Part shown: positions 58,701 to 63,345 of the stretch, piece after piece
How the letters are laid out: each line of letters begins with the position of its first letter
How positions within the stretch are numbered: position 1 is the first letter of the stretch
DNA from: Bedellia somnulentella
Taxonomy: Eukaryota > Arthropoda > Insecta > Lepidoptera > Bedelliidae
Assembly (NCBI GenBank): GCA_963576735.1
Contig: OY755183.1
Span: 10,497,213-10,561,212 of the forward strand
Direction: 5' to 3'
DNA length: 64,000 nucleotides
Translations under genes and position numbers: made by a program
Notes under the pieces: model-generated
The model's input: the letters and a program-made list of their open reading frames with translations, nothing else
What the model was told of the DNA's origin: nothing
Database searches by the model: none

Positions 58701-61700
58701 GCTTTATTTATATTTTTAGTTGTATTAAGATATTTCAAACTACTTAGTCGTTGCGAAATACCGATCACGTTTTTTAACGTTTTCGAGTAGTTTTTATAAA
58801 TACGGTAGTTGTTTTTTTTGTTAGACGGATCCAGAATATATTTTAAGTAGAGTTGGCGTTTTCGTGTACAGCTCCTTTTTATTCCTTTTGAAAGCCATTT
58901 ATTTTTTATTGGTTTTTGCACCATTTTCACGGTTTTCAGTGGGAAACAAAGCTCAAAAAACAAAACAAAGATATCATGAAATGCATTCAGACTTTCGTTG
59001 GTGCGATTTGATTCAAGTACTTCACTAAACTTTAATGATGAAATACATTCCACAAATTTAAGCATATTGTTATCTGAAAAGTTCCTTATTTTCTTGAACA
59101 TCCAATTTGGCTTGTGGACAAATGATGCTTTTATTTCTATATCGCAAGTTAATGTCTGTCCAGTATCATGATCTGATAAAGTTAATACATGTGTGTTTCC
59201 TTGCACCACTTTTAAATTACTGGCTATTAAATCAATGCAAGAGTTTTTTCGTGTTGGTTGTTTTATATGGTTTACTAAGTTAAAATTGTTTAATAGGGAT
59301 TCAAGTTCTCTGGCTTGTTTGTTATTAGTGAGAATGTCAATATTCCAATCTCCGCATATTATTATATGCTTAAAAGATTTATTTTTCGAGAGCTTGTTCA
59401 TAATTAGTTCGAACTTGTTAAAAAATATATCTAATTTTGAATTAGGAGTACGATAGATGCAAATTACAAAAATACTATAGTTAGAAATTTCTATCGCACA
59501 ACACTCAAAATCCTTTTCTACAGATTGCTTATTAATCCAATCTATCGGTATAAAATCTAAGTCTTTTTTTATAAGTATGCATGAACCCCCCCTTTTTTCA
59601 GTTTTTCTGCAATAGGCCGATGCTACTTTAAAATTATTGAAGTGTAAATTTGTTAACAAGTCGTGTCTTATAAAAGTCTCAGTAAAGCACATAATGTCAA
59701 TCGATAAATTATAGTTCAATTCTATTTCCGAGATAGCAGAAATAATATAATCGCGCTTGTTTAGAAGGCCCGCAATATTTTGGTGAAAAAGAGTTAACTT
59801 ATCTATTTAATACTCCACTCTGCTCCCTTCTTCACTTAATTGAACCGCGTTTCCGTTGAATCTTGACAAAAAAATGATTCTCGGACACAGTTACAGCAGA
59901 TCTTTATATCTTTTAAAATCTTAAACATTGCTGCATATGTAATACGACCTGAATATCTGTGGAACATGTCAAAATTATACTCTAAGTTATTATTACAGTC
60001 GAAAGTATAGGCATAGTTATTTGAAATTACATCATGGTATAATAAATTATTAAACATTTCTACTCTGGAGTTGTATACATAAAACCCTTTCCCTAATTTG
60101 AAGGTTGGTAAACCTATCATAATATTTGTGTGTTGCAACGGTTCCAGAGTCTTTCTAATGTTGCTTACAATATCATGGTAGTGTTTGGTTGTTAAAAAAT
60201 CTAATTCATTAATTAAAATGACACAGAAATCCTCATAGGTGTAGTCTTTTAATTTGTTTTCCAGTCCATTTAGCATTTGAATAATTCCTCCTCCCGGTGT
60301 ACAATAGTGAATAAATTCAGAACTTTCGCCATAGATGTCTTCTACATAGTTTAGAATGTTATATTTATTGGTGTTACTAATAGCAACCGTGATAGCCCAG
60401 TGGGTAGAACACTCGCTTATCGTGCAAACGACTAGTGTTCAAATCCTGGGTCGGGCCTACACCAATTTGTCTTTTCTAAAAACATATGTGTGGTTAATTT
60501 ATCATGGTTGTTAACGGTGAGGGAAAACATCGTGAGGAAACCCACATGGCTGAGTTGTACTTAGTCATGTGACAGTGTATTCGTACAAAACGGCGATAGG
60601 CCTGCCCCCTATCACGTGAGTACACTGTCCATGCAAAACGTGGGTACTCTGAACACCAGGTGACAAAGTCACGTGATGTTCAGAAGTATTAGTACCTCTG
60701 CCAACCCCTTCGGGGATATTCGGCGTGAACGTTTATGTTTATGTTATGTTACTACTAAAGCAAAATTTTTTTTTTTTTGGCTTTAAGTTTCTCTTGTCAT
60801 ATTTTCTTATCTGCATCTTTGGAGATGAGGTATCGGGTATAGGTTTTGCAATAAAGTTGTTGCTTGTTTGCGGACTTGGGCTAGTTGACTCTAATGGATT
60901 TGTAATGGGTTATTGGTTTTCACATTTTTTCGCTTGTTTTTGTTTTTTTGTGGTACAGGTGTTAATGTTATCGACTTATAAATGTTTTTTTTTGCGGTTA
61001 TCTCTTCATTTTCTTTTTTTTAGATCGAACCTATCATAAATATTCTTTCACAACTGGAAAGCTATACCATTTAAGAGTACTAACCGCTATATCATCACGC
61101 TAAATTCAGTCATGGGTAAGCAGTAATTGAATAAACTAGGGCAGTCCACAAGTATAATAACATATAGAGCGACAAAAAGCTGTGTCTTATAATTATTATA
61201 TTTAAAATTATGTAGAAAACACATGTTCAAAAACTAAAATAGTTTTTTCTTTACAAAAGGATACAATTGATGCGCAAGATGTTGCGTCAGCAGTGGCAAA
61301 GCATGGTGCGCATGCGTAGGAGCCCTTGCAGCTGCCAAATGCGCTCTAGCCCGCTTCCCCCCCGCTCCCCGCGCATACCACGGCACCACGCCCCCCGCCC
61401 CGCTGTCGCCTGCAGGGCGTGCTTCCACTCCTCCCAACTCCAAAGCGCTTAGTTTGAGACGAAAGAGTTCCTCGGATTCGCGAGACCTGTTGGTTTTGGA
61501 TTTCTTGTAAGACACACCGGTGATGTTATTAGTAGATATATTCCAAAGATGTTGTGTAAAATGTGGTAATCATTATGCGCATGCGTAGGAATGCGGACTG
61601 CTGCCAAATGCGCCCTAGCCCTGTTCCCCCCGCACCCCGCGCGTACCACGGCACCACGCCCCCCGCCCCGCTGTCGCCTGCGGGACGTGCTTCTACCCCT

Positions 61701-63110
61701 CCTAATTCCAAAGCGCTTAGTTTGACACGAAAGAGTTCCTCAGATTCGGGAGACCTGATGGATTTGGATTTCTTGTGACGCACACTAATTGGTAATGTTA
61801 GTGAAAGATGTTGTGTAGTTAGTGAAAGATGTACATTAGCATTAATTACCGCAGGCGTGTTAAGTCACGTTTTAGGACATTTGAGGTAATTCAAGTGATT
61901 GTTTTGGCGATGTGGTCGGAACCTAACCTTTTAAATCATTTCACCATACATGTTCTAAAAGTGGTTGAAGAATTTCTAATCTGAAAAAGCTATATATGCG
62001 TATATAATATCTAGGTGTTAAGTACTCAAACTGAGCTAGGCGTTATTAAAATACGAATCGGATTCCTTTGCATGAAAATCAAATATATATAACCTTGTGT
62101 ATCGCCACAGATATAAAAGAGTAAGACTCACAGTTGCTGCTGCTGGCGCGGCTGGCGGTGCAGCCACAGCAGCGCGCGGTAGGCCTGCCAGTGCACGCAG
62201 CAGTGGCCCGCGCCCGGCACCGCGTCGCCGCGCACCACGCCCAGCGCCGCCGTCGCGCCGCGGACCACGCCAGCTCTGGGAAATTAAAACCGCAAACGAT
62301 AATTATAATAGCGTCCACACCTCTTCTGACTGCTGAAACATATTCGAGTGGCATATGCCGTTTCAAAGTTCAAACGAAGTTTATAACACACAAGCAAACC
62401 CGGCGAAATCCCTTTCGCCACCATATGGCTCATTTTCGTGAGGGACACTCACGCACCACGTACTGGTTTGTCATGGTATTTGCCTTTCCAACGCATCCAA
62501 AACCGTGAGGTTCGGTTCGCGCGTTCTGTAGTTAAATCGTCAGGAAGGAAAACGCCACTTATTCTTAAGTAGTAGATGATAAAAGAAGATTACAACTAGT
62601 TTGAGTACCAATAAAATACGTGATTTCTAAGAAATAATCAATTGTGATACCGTAGAAGAAAACAAACATACCTCATTTCCGCCATCTGTCTGATGGCTTC
62701 TGTAACAACTGCTACACCTAGGTTACTGCTGAACAGATTCTCATATTCACTGTTTTCTTCTTCATCTGGAAAAATAACATCATTTTATCATAGAGAAAGA
62801 GAAATGACTATTAATATAAATAAAAAAAAAATCAAAATGTCGAGAAGTGAGTTTTAAAGATTACAATAAAATTTTAACTTATATCGAAGCTTTTATAAAG
62901 CAATATTTCACAAGGTACTTTTTGAATGTATGCATGATCTGTAAAGTCCGAATACTAGACACATAATATAAATTATCTAATACCTGCAGCAGTGTCAATT
63001 TCTGGTACATCCAATCTGAGAGCATCATTCAGCTGTAGAACTGCAGTCTGCAAGTCTCTGATGGGCTCCAATATAGAGGCCAGCTCATCGATTTGCTGAG
63101 GTGATAGCAT
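31607..63110 (-). CDS. Nup160: Nup160, C-terminal half (13 exons recognised; 5' exons beyond the window)
   Basis: Nup160 is a scaffold subunit of the Nup107-160 (Y) complex of the nuclear pore. Reading from 63110 leftwards, exons at 62984-63110, 62672-62765, 62132-62275, 61255-61486, 56192-56321, 55719-55891, 55441-55536, 45853-46011, 43785-43942, 40812-40893, 40281-40414, 34618-34818 and 31607-31708 follow the order of the human C-terminal half. About 610 codons are visible. Splice phases match at every junction except one, between 55441-55536 and 45853-46011. There, about 60 residues are missing, most likely lost in the N gap or unrecognised. Sequence expected between 43785-43942 and 40812-40893 is also absent, although those two exons are phase-compatible. 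Recognisable stretches are the NVYYDFLYALHVHRHHYRK, RWLAAALTALRLAKPEHAF and AADLLRAELRHHS helices. The N-terminal beta-propeller lies off-window. The gene spans over 31 kb here because of transposon-filled introns. Three exons have tandem copies. Confidence 0.9.
31806..32149 (+). mobile_element. SINE-B copy
   Basis: CAACCGTGATAGCTCTTGGG head, CATTTGTGTGATTAATTTAT body and CACTTTGGGGATAAACAGCG end. It is moderately diverged, and its ATGTT tail is lost. Confidence 0.85.
32320..32820 (+). mobile_element. RTE-like LINE 3' end with a nested tRNA-like element
   Basis: RT C-terminal motifs read across frame breaks: YGSECW-like, KVCNARLCDRV and IRDRCGVK. The tail GATCGATAGTCCTTAGCTAC then CAATGGGAACTAATGGCGTG follows. 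A tRNA-like element (32585-32705) interrupts the 3' part. Confidence 0.7.
32585..32705 (-). mobile_element. tRNA-like repeat, inverted copy
   Basis: The minus strand reads CAGAGCGACGGGGGCGTATA then GTCGCGGGTTCGATCCTCGC. The flank CCTCATGTGGGGATTATG is shared with the region just left of the 29436 element, so the repeat unit extends beyond the arms described there. Confidence 0.6.
33317..33478 (+). mobile_element. SINE-A fragment
   Basis: GCTGTGTAGTGTCAGCTTAA, CTTAAGAGGCGACGGAGGCG, then a truncated remainder with a T-tract. The 3' tail is absent. Regions 32821-33316 and 33479-33711 show nothing recognisable. Confidence 0.65.
33712..34617 (-). repeat. Nup160: Five decayed tandem copies of the Nup160 penultimate exon
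   Basis: Units of about 163-192 bp have copies of the exon end (CTCCAT, the complement of ATGGAG) at about 33729, 33891, 34075, 34252 and 34426. Each unit is the exon's 3' part plus about 17-24 bp. Most keep the LRAELRHHS and VTALSPP-type segments, and open reading runs up to 182 codons through three units. In-frame stops and lost donors (CTGTG instead of GTGTG at 34426) argue against normal use. They lie in the intron between the intact exon and the last exon. Confidence 0.85.
34618..34818 (-). CDS. Nup160: Nup160 penultimate exon, intact copy
   Basis: Exactly 67 codons in phase 0, from acceptor ATACACATCAG| to donor ATGGAG|GTGTGT. It encodes GCIRALLAGGRLVEATQ... and ends AADLLRAELRHHSRDPVCME. 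It aligns with the human segment from AAELLRLYLNYDLLEEAV to the QLLQALGEN helix. It is GC-rich compared with its surroundings. It is the first of six tandem copies in transcription order and the only one with a complete 5' part. Confidence 0.88.
35188..35359 (+). repeat. BEL/Pao 5' LTR
   Basis: 172 bp, TG...CA termini, identical to the 3' LTR by eye. Confidence 0.95.
35360..35377 (+). promoter_or_regulatory. Primer-binding site (tRNA-Tyr)
   Basis: TGGTCCTTCGAGCCGGAT starts at the base after the LTR and is complementary to the 3' end of eukaryotic tRNA-Tyr including CCA. The tRNA identity is from memory of its conserved T-arm and acceptor. Confidence 0.75.
35374..35645. repeat. Tandem repeats in the BEL/Pao leader
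   Basis: Two arrays: about five copies of a ~20-30-bp unit containing GGATAAATAGTGAAGTGAAA (35374-35500), then three copies of a ~52-bp unit containing TTGGATCATTTAAGGATTGC (35517-35645). They lie between primer site and ORF, where the packaging region would be expected; that role is inferred. Confidence 0.85.
35828..39949 (+). CDS. BEL/Pao Gag-Pro-RT-RNase H polyprotein, 1373 aa, integrase missing
   Basis: One uninterrupted frame. In order: Gag with a coiled-coil N-terminus (about 1-130) and a DUF1759-like core beginning LPPINIPTFVGDYSQW; zinc knuckles (about 340-415, CFNCLAKGHSVHNC and CKKCGRRHH); a DUF1758-type aspartic protease with ALIDQGSQASFV (about 470); reverse transcriptase (about 740-900) with LRVVFDAS, CLIADIQQMYRQI and the active site FYMDDLMTG; and an RNase H/Pao domain with LHGFCDASCAAYACVVYLR. 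It ends shortly after GGRLVNALVPKD, where a full element would go on into the integrase HHCC and DDE core. The last residues diverge from the expected continuation, so an internal deletion removed the 3' third of pol. No stop or frameshift occurs upstream, consistent with recent activity. Confidence 0.92.
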   Translation: MTTEVQTCIDIAKRIEKLSVNTKKSAKAKITRGYLETRTELLESYWLEFTEKHRHVKNINEDVLKQLKFDVDAHYEQTEDIYLELKTLIKDAQFNIASAAATQEARSSKEISSDSKKSIETIKPRPRLPPINIPTFVGDYSQWMSFKDIFKSLIHNDPSLTQVEKHHYLKSAVAGEAASLLKHLAVTEANYDEAWKTFESRYNNKRIIVNNILNRLLNQKKLAYESSTGLKELLDTTKESLHSLTNFDVETTKWDAIIIHIVVSKLDVETHKQWEQSLGSTTEIPSFHQLYNFIEGRFRTLEMIMNSRELNKNYPYRKESHKTTPTAQKDNTIKTFISEMQNACSYCQQSHFICHCKEFAALDIAARQVFIKNNNLCFNCLAKGHSVHNCRRSTTCKKCGRRHHTLLHQTKENKLEPTITATTENNTANENVNDLVTMKAEAENTQIILATAKITIQARNGSSVVLRALIDQGSQASFVTEEAAQLLNLKRTSVTGNVTGISNNAVPIKSFVTLNIGTLTVTAYILRRLTSLLPSREFSSAWPLAKHLDLADPEFHKPGPIDVLLGAEVHAQILLDGIHRHQSLIAVNSRLGWLISGKVSTTETHNFVTAHAYTESTDQLLRQFWEIEEYPPERKPLSKLEILCEEHYRRTQSRNVDGRYVVNLPFKEESPTNLGDSRSLAISRLYQMEKRFMHKPELKEEYCKFMRQYEAEGHMKLIPEEKTKLNEQIPEKETNQDKYYLPHHAILRPMSISTKLRVVFDASAKPELGNALNDELMIGPPLQQDLRNLIIRWRQHKYCLIADIQQMYRQILVSKEDVNYQRIFWREEMQDPIKEYQLLTVTYGTSCAPFLAIRTLHQLANDESKNYPHEANILKTDFYMDDLMTGASTEEETAKLQKRLTELLACGGFKLHKWATNSEKVLNQIPDPIQGSKSAVNIKLEHSVKTLGIKWNPQCDKFELQVGLDFKTDFVTKRTVLSAIAKTFDPLGWLAPTVILLKIFLQKLWLAGLGWDDELPEQLKHVWLCYVNEFADSPVITIPRWYTTVDTNSTIELHGFCDASCAAYACVVYLRVWDGSDISIRLVSAKAKPAPVKQISLPRLELLGAVLLTRLLLEVKTNLNISDDKVFAWTNSTIVLAWLRKIPSNWTTFVANRTSEILMTMNSSQWHHVKSADNPADLASRGILPCELSQSILWWEGPNFLRSKETIIFEDNILPEIDLEAKTRLSVLVCSKDENPYFNRFSSLCKLVRVTAYCLRFRKLCKLKIVKNETLPPFLTAKELNSALNACIKLSQYIHFKEEIDLLVQSKTVSKHSKLFALNPYLDQNNILRVGGRLVNALVPKDIKSPVLLCNNSSIQNNIFKRPVTKLCPLPID
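40022..40193 (+). repeat. BEL/Pao 3' LTR
   Basis: Identical to the 5' LTR. It is preceded by a purine/GC tract TCTTGGGCCCCGGCA that would serve as polypurine tract only loosely. Confidence 0.95.
40281..40414 (-). CDS. Nup160: Nup160 exon, LLQVLKRVISTGQFLPHW
   Basis: 134 nt, phase 1 in and 0 out. Acceptor TTTTTATTTAG|, donor TATATG|GTATGT. The ISTGQFLPHWFLLRY segment matches the human LLSHGVPLPNWLINSY. A decisive point is that it joins in frame to 40812-40893 upstream and 34618-34818 downstream. Confidence 0.85.
40812..40893 (-). CDS. Nup160: Nup160 exon, VIGPEELAQELRDEDPES
   Basis: 82 nt, phase 0 in and 1 out. Acceptor CAAATAACAG|, donor AAGGG|GTAAGC. It has low similarity to human Nup160 by eye, and is assigned mainly by splice-phase continuity with the next exon and its position. 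Confidence 0.72.
41129..41227 (+). CDS. Candidate first exon with signal peptide, nested in Nup160 intron
   Basis: ATG in a fair context (ACGACAATGA) opens MTRVESKRVAFLWLAVVFAC, then GFVCGALSAFRFL, and meets a strong donor CTT|GTAAGTG. The hydrophobic stretch after a basic N-terminus looks like a signal peptide or signal anchor. A TATATA word lies about 110 bp upstream (41016). No further exon of this putative gene was found. It could be chance. Confidence 0.3.
41228..42019. other. Nup160 intron, nothing recognised
   Basis: AT-rich. The last ~28 bp (41992-42019, CTCTAGTGTACAATATAG) are a degraded edge of the 151-bp repeat unit. No Nup160 exon encoding the ~90 residues expected here was seen. 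Confidence 0.5.
42020..43874 (-). repeat. Nup160: 151-bp tandem array of a Nup160 exon/intron segment, ~12.3 copies
   Basis: The period is exactly 151 bp and the units look identical base for base. Read on the minus strand, each unit carries the 3' ~92 bp of the Nup160 exon (RWLAAALTALRLAKPEHAF...), its donor CAG|GTGTGT and ~60 bp of intron. Donors recur at 42124 + 151n up to 43785. Only the rightmost unit joins the true 5' part of the exon (43875-43942). TATAAG precedes each copy and could act as a weak acceptor. Plus-strand reading frames of 101 codons that recur here are shadows of the repeat. Confidence 0.97.
43785..43942 (-). CDS. Nup160: Nup160 exon heading the tandem array
   Basis: 158 nt, phase 1 in and 0 out. 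Acceptor TATGTAACAG|. It encodes AAVVYERAARAGAEGAPS, RRRWLAAALTALRLAKPEHA and FIARAAGDQPPQ. It continues the HHYRKA of the previous exon exactly as in the human protein (HNYRKAG...LAALNCLRLIRPEYAW). It is very GC-rich, with Ala codons dominated by GCG/GCC. Confidence 0.9.
44631..45004 (-). mobile_element. SINE-B, full length
   Basis: The inverted copy is bounded by TAACATAACATAACATAAAC at the left and CTATCACGGTTG at the right. It has A-box and B-box-like sequences and the ~370-bp body, with few differences from the 60384 copy. Confidence 0.92.
45186..45569 (+). mobile_element. SINE-B fragment split by SINE-A
   Basis: SINE-B body 45186-45287 (GTGAGGGAAAACATCGTGAG ... CCCCCTATCACGTAA) resumes at 45535 with CACTGTCC and the ATGTT tail. 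A SINE-A (45288-45534) lies precisely between. The relative age of the families is readable here: this SINE-A is younger. Confidence 0.85.
45288..45534 (+). mobile_element. SINE-A inserted in a SINE-B
   Basis: Full-length: GCTGTGTAGTGTCGGCTTAG to TATGTATGTATGTA. The target duplication is at most a few bases (GTA) and ambiguous because of the tail repeats. Confidence 0.9.
45610..45836 (+). mobile_element. SINE-A abutting a Nup160 splice donor
   Basis: CCGTGTAGTGCCGGCTTAGA to GGGAAATATAGCCGTA, with the tail lost. It ends 15 bp before the GT of the Nup160 donor (45851-45852, minus strand). Confidence 0.88.
45853..46011 (-). CDS. Nup160: Nup160 exon, NVYYDFLYALHVHRHHYRK
   Basis: 159 nt, needs one base from the previous exon and ends in phase 1. 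Acceptor CTCCTCCACAG|, donor AAAG|GTACGC. It encodes GELGALVRCGALAED, GRARLHDVADNVYYDFLYAL and HVHRHHYRK, matching human LMTHNYYELLYAFHIYRHNYRKA. The preceding exon is not found and should have length 1 mod 3. Confidence 0.92.
46424..46623. other. Assembly gap (200 N)
   Basis: Exactly 200 Ns, a typical placeholder size. It lies where a Nup160 exon is missing and at the 5' side of a LINE fragment. Confidence 0.99.
46624..47365 (+). mobile_element. 5'-truncated LINE, RT C-terminus
   Basis: Frame remnants HVVDICKNAFRILGFVLRT, SMYNALVRSKLEFN and, after a one-base deletion near 46785, VEKIQNKFIRFLYFKMYGV ... RRGRLFSLPSARTN form the C-terminal RT region typical of Jockey-like LINEs. The last frame stops at 47233-47235. 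The 3' end is TGTAAATAAATAAATATGTA. The 5' part runs into the gap. Confidence 0.78.
47748..47933 (+). repeat. Gypsy 5' LTR
   Basis: TGTGGCAGCACATTTAG start; identical to the 3' LTR by eye. Confidence 0.93.
47935..47951 (+). promoter_or_regulatory. Primer-binding site (tRNA-Trp)
   Basis: TGGTTACCCCGACGTGA, one mismatch from the complement of the tRNA-Trp 3' end (from memory of that tRNA). CsRn1-clade elements use this primer. Confidence 0.8.
48129..49052 (+). CDS. Gag of the CsRn1-type gypsy element
   Basis: 307 residues. The core contains RIPEFWTEMPRLWFAQFEAI, the typical gypsy Gag start of this clade, and a helical capsid-like region to about residue 200. After an Arg/Ser-rich stretch, a CHCC motif (LCRFHYRYRSRATRCEAPCAW region, about 277-296) replaces the usual CCHC knuckle. 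It overlaps the protease frame by 49 bp. It is intact. Its role would be assembly of the particle in the cytoplasm. Confidence 0.88.
   Translation: MMNNTLGAANQGQFQQQGATSTPIGIPGTSSANFASAELAQITVTSRIPEFWTEMPRLWFAQFEAIMLPQKQGDDVKFNVVVAKLSRDALQQISDILLSPPTSNKYQAVKERLLQVFEESAERQFQKLVGEMELGSQKPSQLLRKMRDLGRNTQVSEQTLKNLWLFRMPAAVRAVIAVSSDQDLDNLAKIADKVVESVAHGEISEVSSGHQSQQPNMTTFPLAQMFTMMQNLTLEVAALRAQVNGGAGHRRNNNVHRGRSRSRSRARNPDHPNWLCRFHYRYRSRATRCEAPCAWDPKRATSKQQGN
49004..49402 (+). CDS. Gypsy aspartic protease frame
   Basis: Carries the active-site FFLIDTGANISVMPK and the flap-side PILGADFIYKYKLLVDLY. It ends at a stop at 49400-49402. The reverse-transcriptase frame opens at about 49395 in another phase. 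A small indel here, rather than programmed frameshifting, is the simplest explanation, but either is possible. Confidence 0.82.
   Translation: MRLGPEAGNIQAAGKLDAVQPEAGGTVPLNNYRLMMNDRKNNIFFLIDTGANISVMPKNYVKSCKKINFHYKLYAANNTEIRTYGTVTLELNLGLRRAFEWTFIVCDVKQPILGADFIYKYKLLVDLYNTAN
52745..52991 (+). mobile_element. SINE-A inside the Helitron
   Basis: GCTGTGTAGTGTCGGCTTAG to GTGAGTATATGTATGTATG. A repeated ATAATATGCA on both sides (52726-52735 and about 52991-53000) may be the target duplication if the element starts a few bases earlier. Confidence 0.9.
53101..53350. mobile_element. Two head-to-head RTE-like LINE tails
   Basis: 53101-53170 is an inverted tail (CATACATACATATTCTCACG ...), then from about 53195 a direct-strand copy begins (CCAATGTGGAAGGTAATGTT ... 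GGATGTAAACGAAGCCAGAG). Both are within the Helitron. Confidence 0.7.
54741..55067 (+). CDS. Extra gypsy ORF: small, probably myristoylated, single-pass membrane protein
   Basis: 108 residues between pol and the 3' LTR. It begins MGNTKSVQ, a textbook N-myristoylation context (Gly2, Ser6). Residues about 10-32 are polar with an N/Q-rich patch. A single hydrophobic helix covers about residues 34-57 (IYGIMLTAMAVILIVLIFFV). Two adjacent cysteines follow the helix (possible palmitoylation), then a basic patch. The C-terminus is Gly/His/Ala-rich. It is far too small and lacks the features of a classic envelope. It has an intact frame in an element with identical LTRs. I do not know a named family. 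A role at membranes, for example particle release or transfer, is speculation. Confidence 0.75.
   Translation: MGNTKSVQKEEEVIIAQNGANNASNSHLEQKIEIYGIMLTAMAVILIVLIFFVVYKACCVQSKKWFRSELNTWQSAMNLAGMGVNPLPSARNGHGHPTAAAHPGFANV
55232..55417 (+). repeat. Gypsy 3' LTR
   Basis: Identical to the 5' LTR; preceded by the polypurine tract AGAAGGGGGTGAC. Confidence 0.93.
55441..55536 (-). CDS. Nup160: Nup160 exon, VIKLFEIHDAGACVVRLAEI
   Basis: Exactly 32 codons, phase 0 to 0. Acceptor GTTGCAG|, donor CATTTG|GTGAGT. It aligns with the human VLRLLDVIGLPELVIQLATSA. It lies only 19 bp from the right edge of the gypsy insertion's target duplication. Confidence 0.9.
55719..55891 (-). CDS. Nup160: Nup160 exon, FILGLALLDLKDPEGAYTAF
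   Basis: 173 nt, phase 1 in and 0 out. Acceptor ATGCATTTCAG|, donor ATGAAG|GTATGT. Encodes GQFILGLALLDLKDPEGA, FCKAAKGVSSEPFLRQIV and LVFYYMK; matches human CRFMLGRCYLVTGEGQKALECFCQAA. Confidence 0.92.
56192..56321 (-). CDS. Nup160: Nup160 exon, WWLATINQPRLVQSYVALL
   Basis: 130 nt, phase 0 in and 1 out. Acceptor CATTCCTTAG|, donor TCGC|GTAAGT. Encodes QIRRWAVSGGFEFGWWLA ... LLEPWCEWNACS, aligned with human CLMGNCQYVQLQDYIQLLHPWCQ. Confidence 0.9.
56905..57022. repeat. 22-bp minisatellite in the 3' UTR of the CR1-like LINE
   Basis: About five to six direct copies of a unit containing TCACATGTCACAAAATATCA. They are placed directly after the RT ORF on the minus strand, so they form the LINE 3' end. 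Confidence 0.93.
57028..59719 (-). pseudogene. LINE endonuclease-reverse transcriptase with RT active site deleted
   Basis: Frame 58001-59719: endonuclease motifs FTETFIRHD, HIIICGDWNID and LSDHDTGQTL, then RT fingers (IVKPLLKSGDCTVLKNYRPI, FGFRKGSSTTLACF). A frameshift near 58030-58060 moves into frame 57028-58059. That frame carries KFGVPQGSILG and then jumps directly to thumb-region sequence (LQNHNLNINPKKTEYL). The intervening stretch that should hold the F/YADD catalytic motif is missing. The ORF ends at 57028. The copy is dead, though most of the sequence is little decayed. Confidence 0.87.
59836..60276 (-). pseudogene. LINE ORF1 C-terminal part, esterase-like
   Basis: Encodes FCVILINELDFLTT, HTNIMIGLPTFKLGKGFYVY and NSRVEMFNNLLYHD, resembling the SGNH-esterase-type ORF1 end of CR1-like LINEs. 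Upstream coding is interrupted by the SINE-B at 60384 and resumes weakly at 60770-61060 (NPLESTSPSPQTSN, KMQIRKYDKRNLK). Confidence 0.6.
60384..60750 (+). mobile_element. SINE-B, full-length reference copy
   Basis: CAACCGTGATAGCCCAGTGG (A-box region), AGTGTTCAAATCCTGGGTCG (B box), conserved body, CCCCTTCGGGGATATTCGGC hairpin near the 3' end, and an ATGTTTATGTTATGTT tail. About 367 bp. It sits inside the LINE ORF1. Confidence 0.92.
61255..61486 (-). CDS. Nup160: Nup160 exon, LFRLKLSALELGG (intact copy)
   Basis: 232 nt, phase 2 in and 0 out. Acceptor ACCAACAG|, donor CCTTTT|GTAAAG. Encodes ESEELFRLKLSALELGG, GGVVPWYARGAGGKRARA and LTQHLAHQLYPF, following human LESNLQHLSVLELTD and the next helices. 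Phase continuity with 62132-62275 and 56192-56321 selects this copy over the one at 61.6 kb. Confidence 0.87.
61560..61754 (-). pseudogene. Nup160: Second, frameshifted copy of the Nup160 exon
   Basis: It repeats the exon and flanks 268 bp upstream in the gene, keeping the ESEELFRVKLSALELGG and VVPWYARG segments and the GTCTC start after a CAG. A one-base change in a G-run near 61632 shifts the frame, and the 3' end and donor have diverged. Including it would break the reading frame. Confidence 0.85.
61850..62005 (+). mobile_element. Possible decayed SINE-A
   Basis: GTGATTGTTTTGGCGATGTG, AAGTGGTTGAAGAATTTCTA and a short TATATATGCGTATATAA end resemble SINE-A in order. Weak. Confidence 0.35.
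62132..62275 (-). CDS. Nup160: Nup160 exon, GHCCVHWQAYRALLWLHRQ
   Basis: 144 nt, phase 2 in and 2 out. Acceptor AATTTCCCAG|, donor CAACT|GTGAGT. Very GC-rich: AGVVRGATAALGVVRGDA then the CVHWQAYRALLWLHRQ helix and a Gln run. Aligns with the human STRFLICRDLLILQQLL region. Confidence 0.87.
62672..62765 (-). CDS. Nup160: Nup160 exon, LFSSNLGVAVVTEAIRQMA
   Basis: 94 nt, phase 1 in and 2 out. Acceptor TATTTTTCCAG|, donor ATGAG|GTATGT. Aligns with human LYGSNTAGYIVCRGVHKIA. Confidence 0.88.
62984..63110 (-). CDS. Nup160: Nup160 exon, LSPQQIDELASILEPIRD (first in window)
   Basis: 127 nt, phase 0 in and 1 out. Acceptor TTGTTTTCTAG|, donor GCAG|GTATTA. Its first codon happens to be ATG, but the upstream AG and the known length of the protein show it is internal. 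The N-terminal propeller exons lie to the right of the window. Confidence 0.85.
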
Positions 63111-63274
63111 CTAGAAAACAATGATTTATTATGTTTTATTTAACAAGGGAATATGAGTACATTTTCAGCGTCGAGTCGAGATATTGAAAAATTAACTATG
63201 CGAAGTTAAAACTTGTAACTGTTTTTTAAATACATATTTATACATACATAAAAGTTATACAGTTACTATATAGT

Positions 63275-63345
63275 TATAGCTCAATTGGCAGAGCCACGGG
63301 GGCGTATACCCGGAGGTCGCGGGTTGGAACTACTCTGTGGCATCG
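63275..63345 (+). repeat. tRNA-like repeat fragment
   Basis: TTATAGCTCAATTGGCAGAG and CACGGGGGCGTATACCCGGA then GGTCGCGGGTTGGAAC. Same family as 29436 and 32585. The T-loop is mutated (TTGGAAC). It is not a functional tRNA. Confidence 0.6.

Larger units (their letters stand above)
56905..61060 (-). mobile_element. CR1-like LINE (ORF1 remnant, EN-RT), RT core deleted, SINE-B inserted
   Basis: A long LINE on the same strand as Nup160, in the intron between exons 61255-61486 and 56192-56321. In order: ORF1 remnants (60770-61060 and 59836-60380, split by a SINE-B), APE-type endonuclease, RT, then a minisatellite tail. Clade assignment is inferred from the esterase-like ORF1 and the EN-RT order. 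Confidence 0.8.

Noticed and set aside
60725..61039. A hydrophobic 104-codon plus-strand frame
   Set aside because: Antisense of A-rich LINE ORF1 remnants, which yields Phe/Leu-rich shadows.
61563..62508. Arg/Pro-rich plus-strand frames
   Set aside because: Antisense of GC-rich Nup160 exons and their duplicate.
62984..63110. Treating ATG at 63110 as the Nup160 start
   Set aside because: It directly follows an acceptor AG and aligns with the middle of the human protein.
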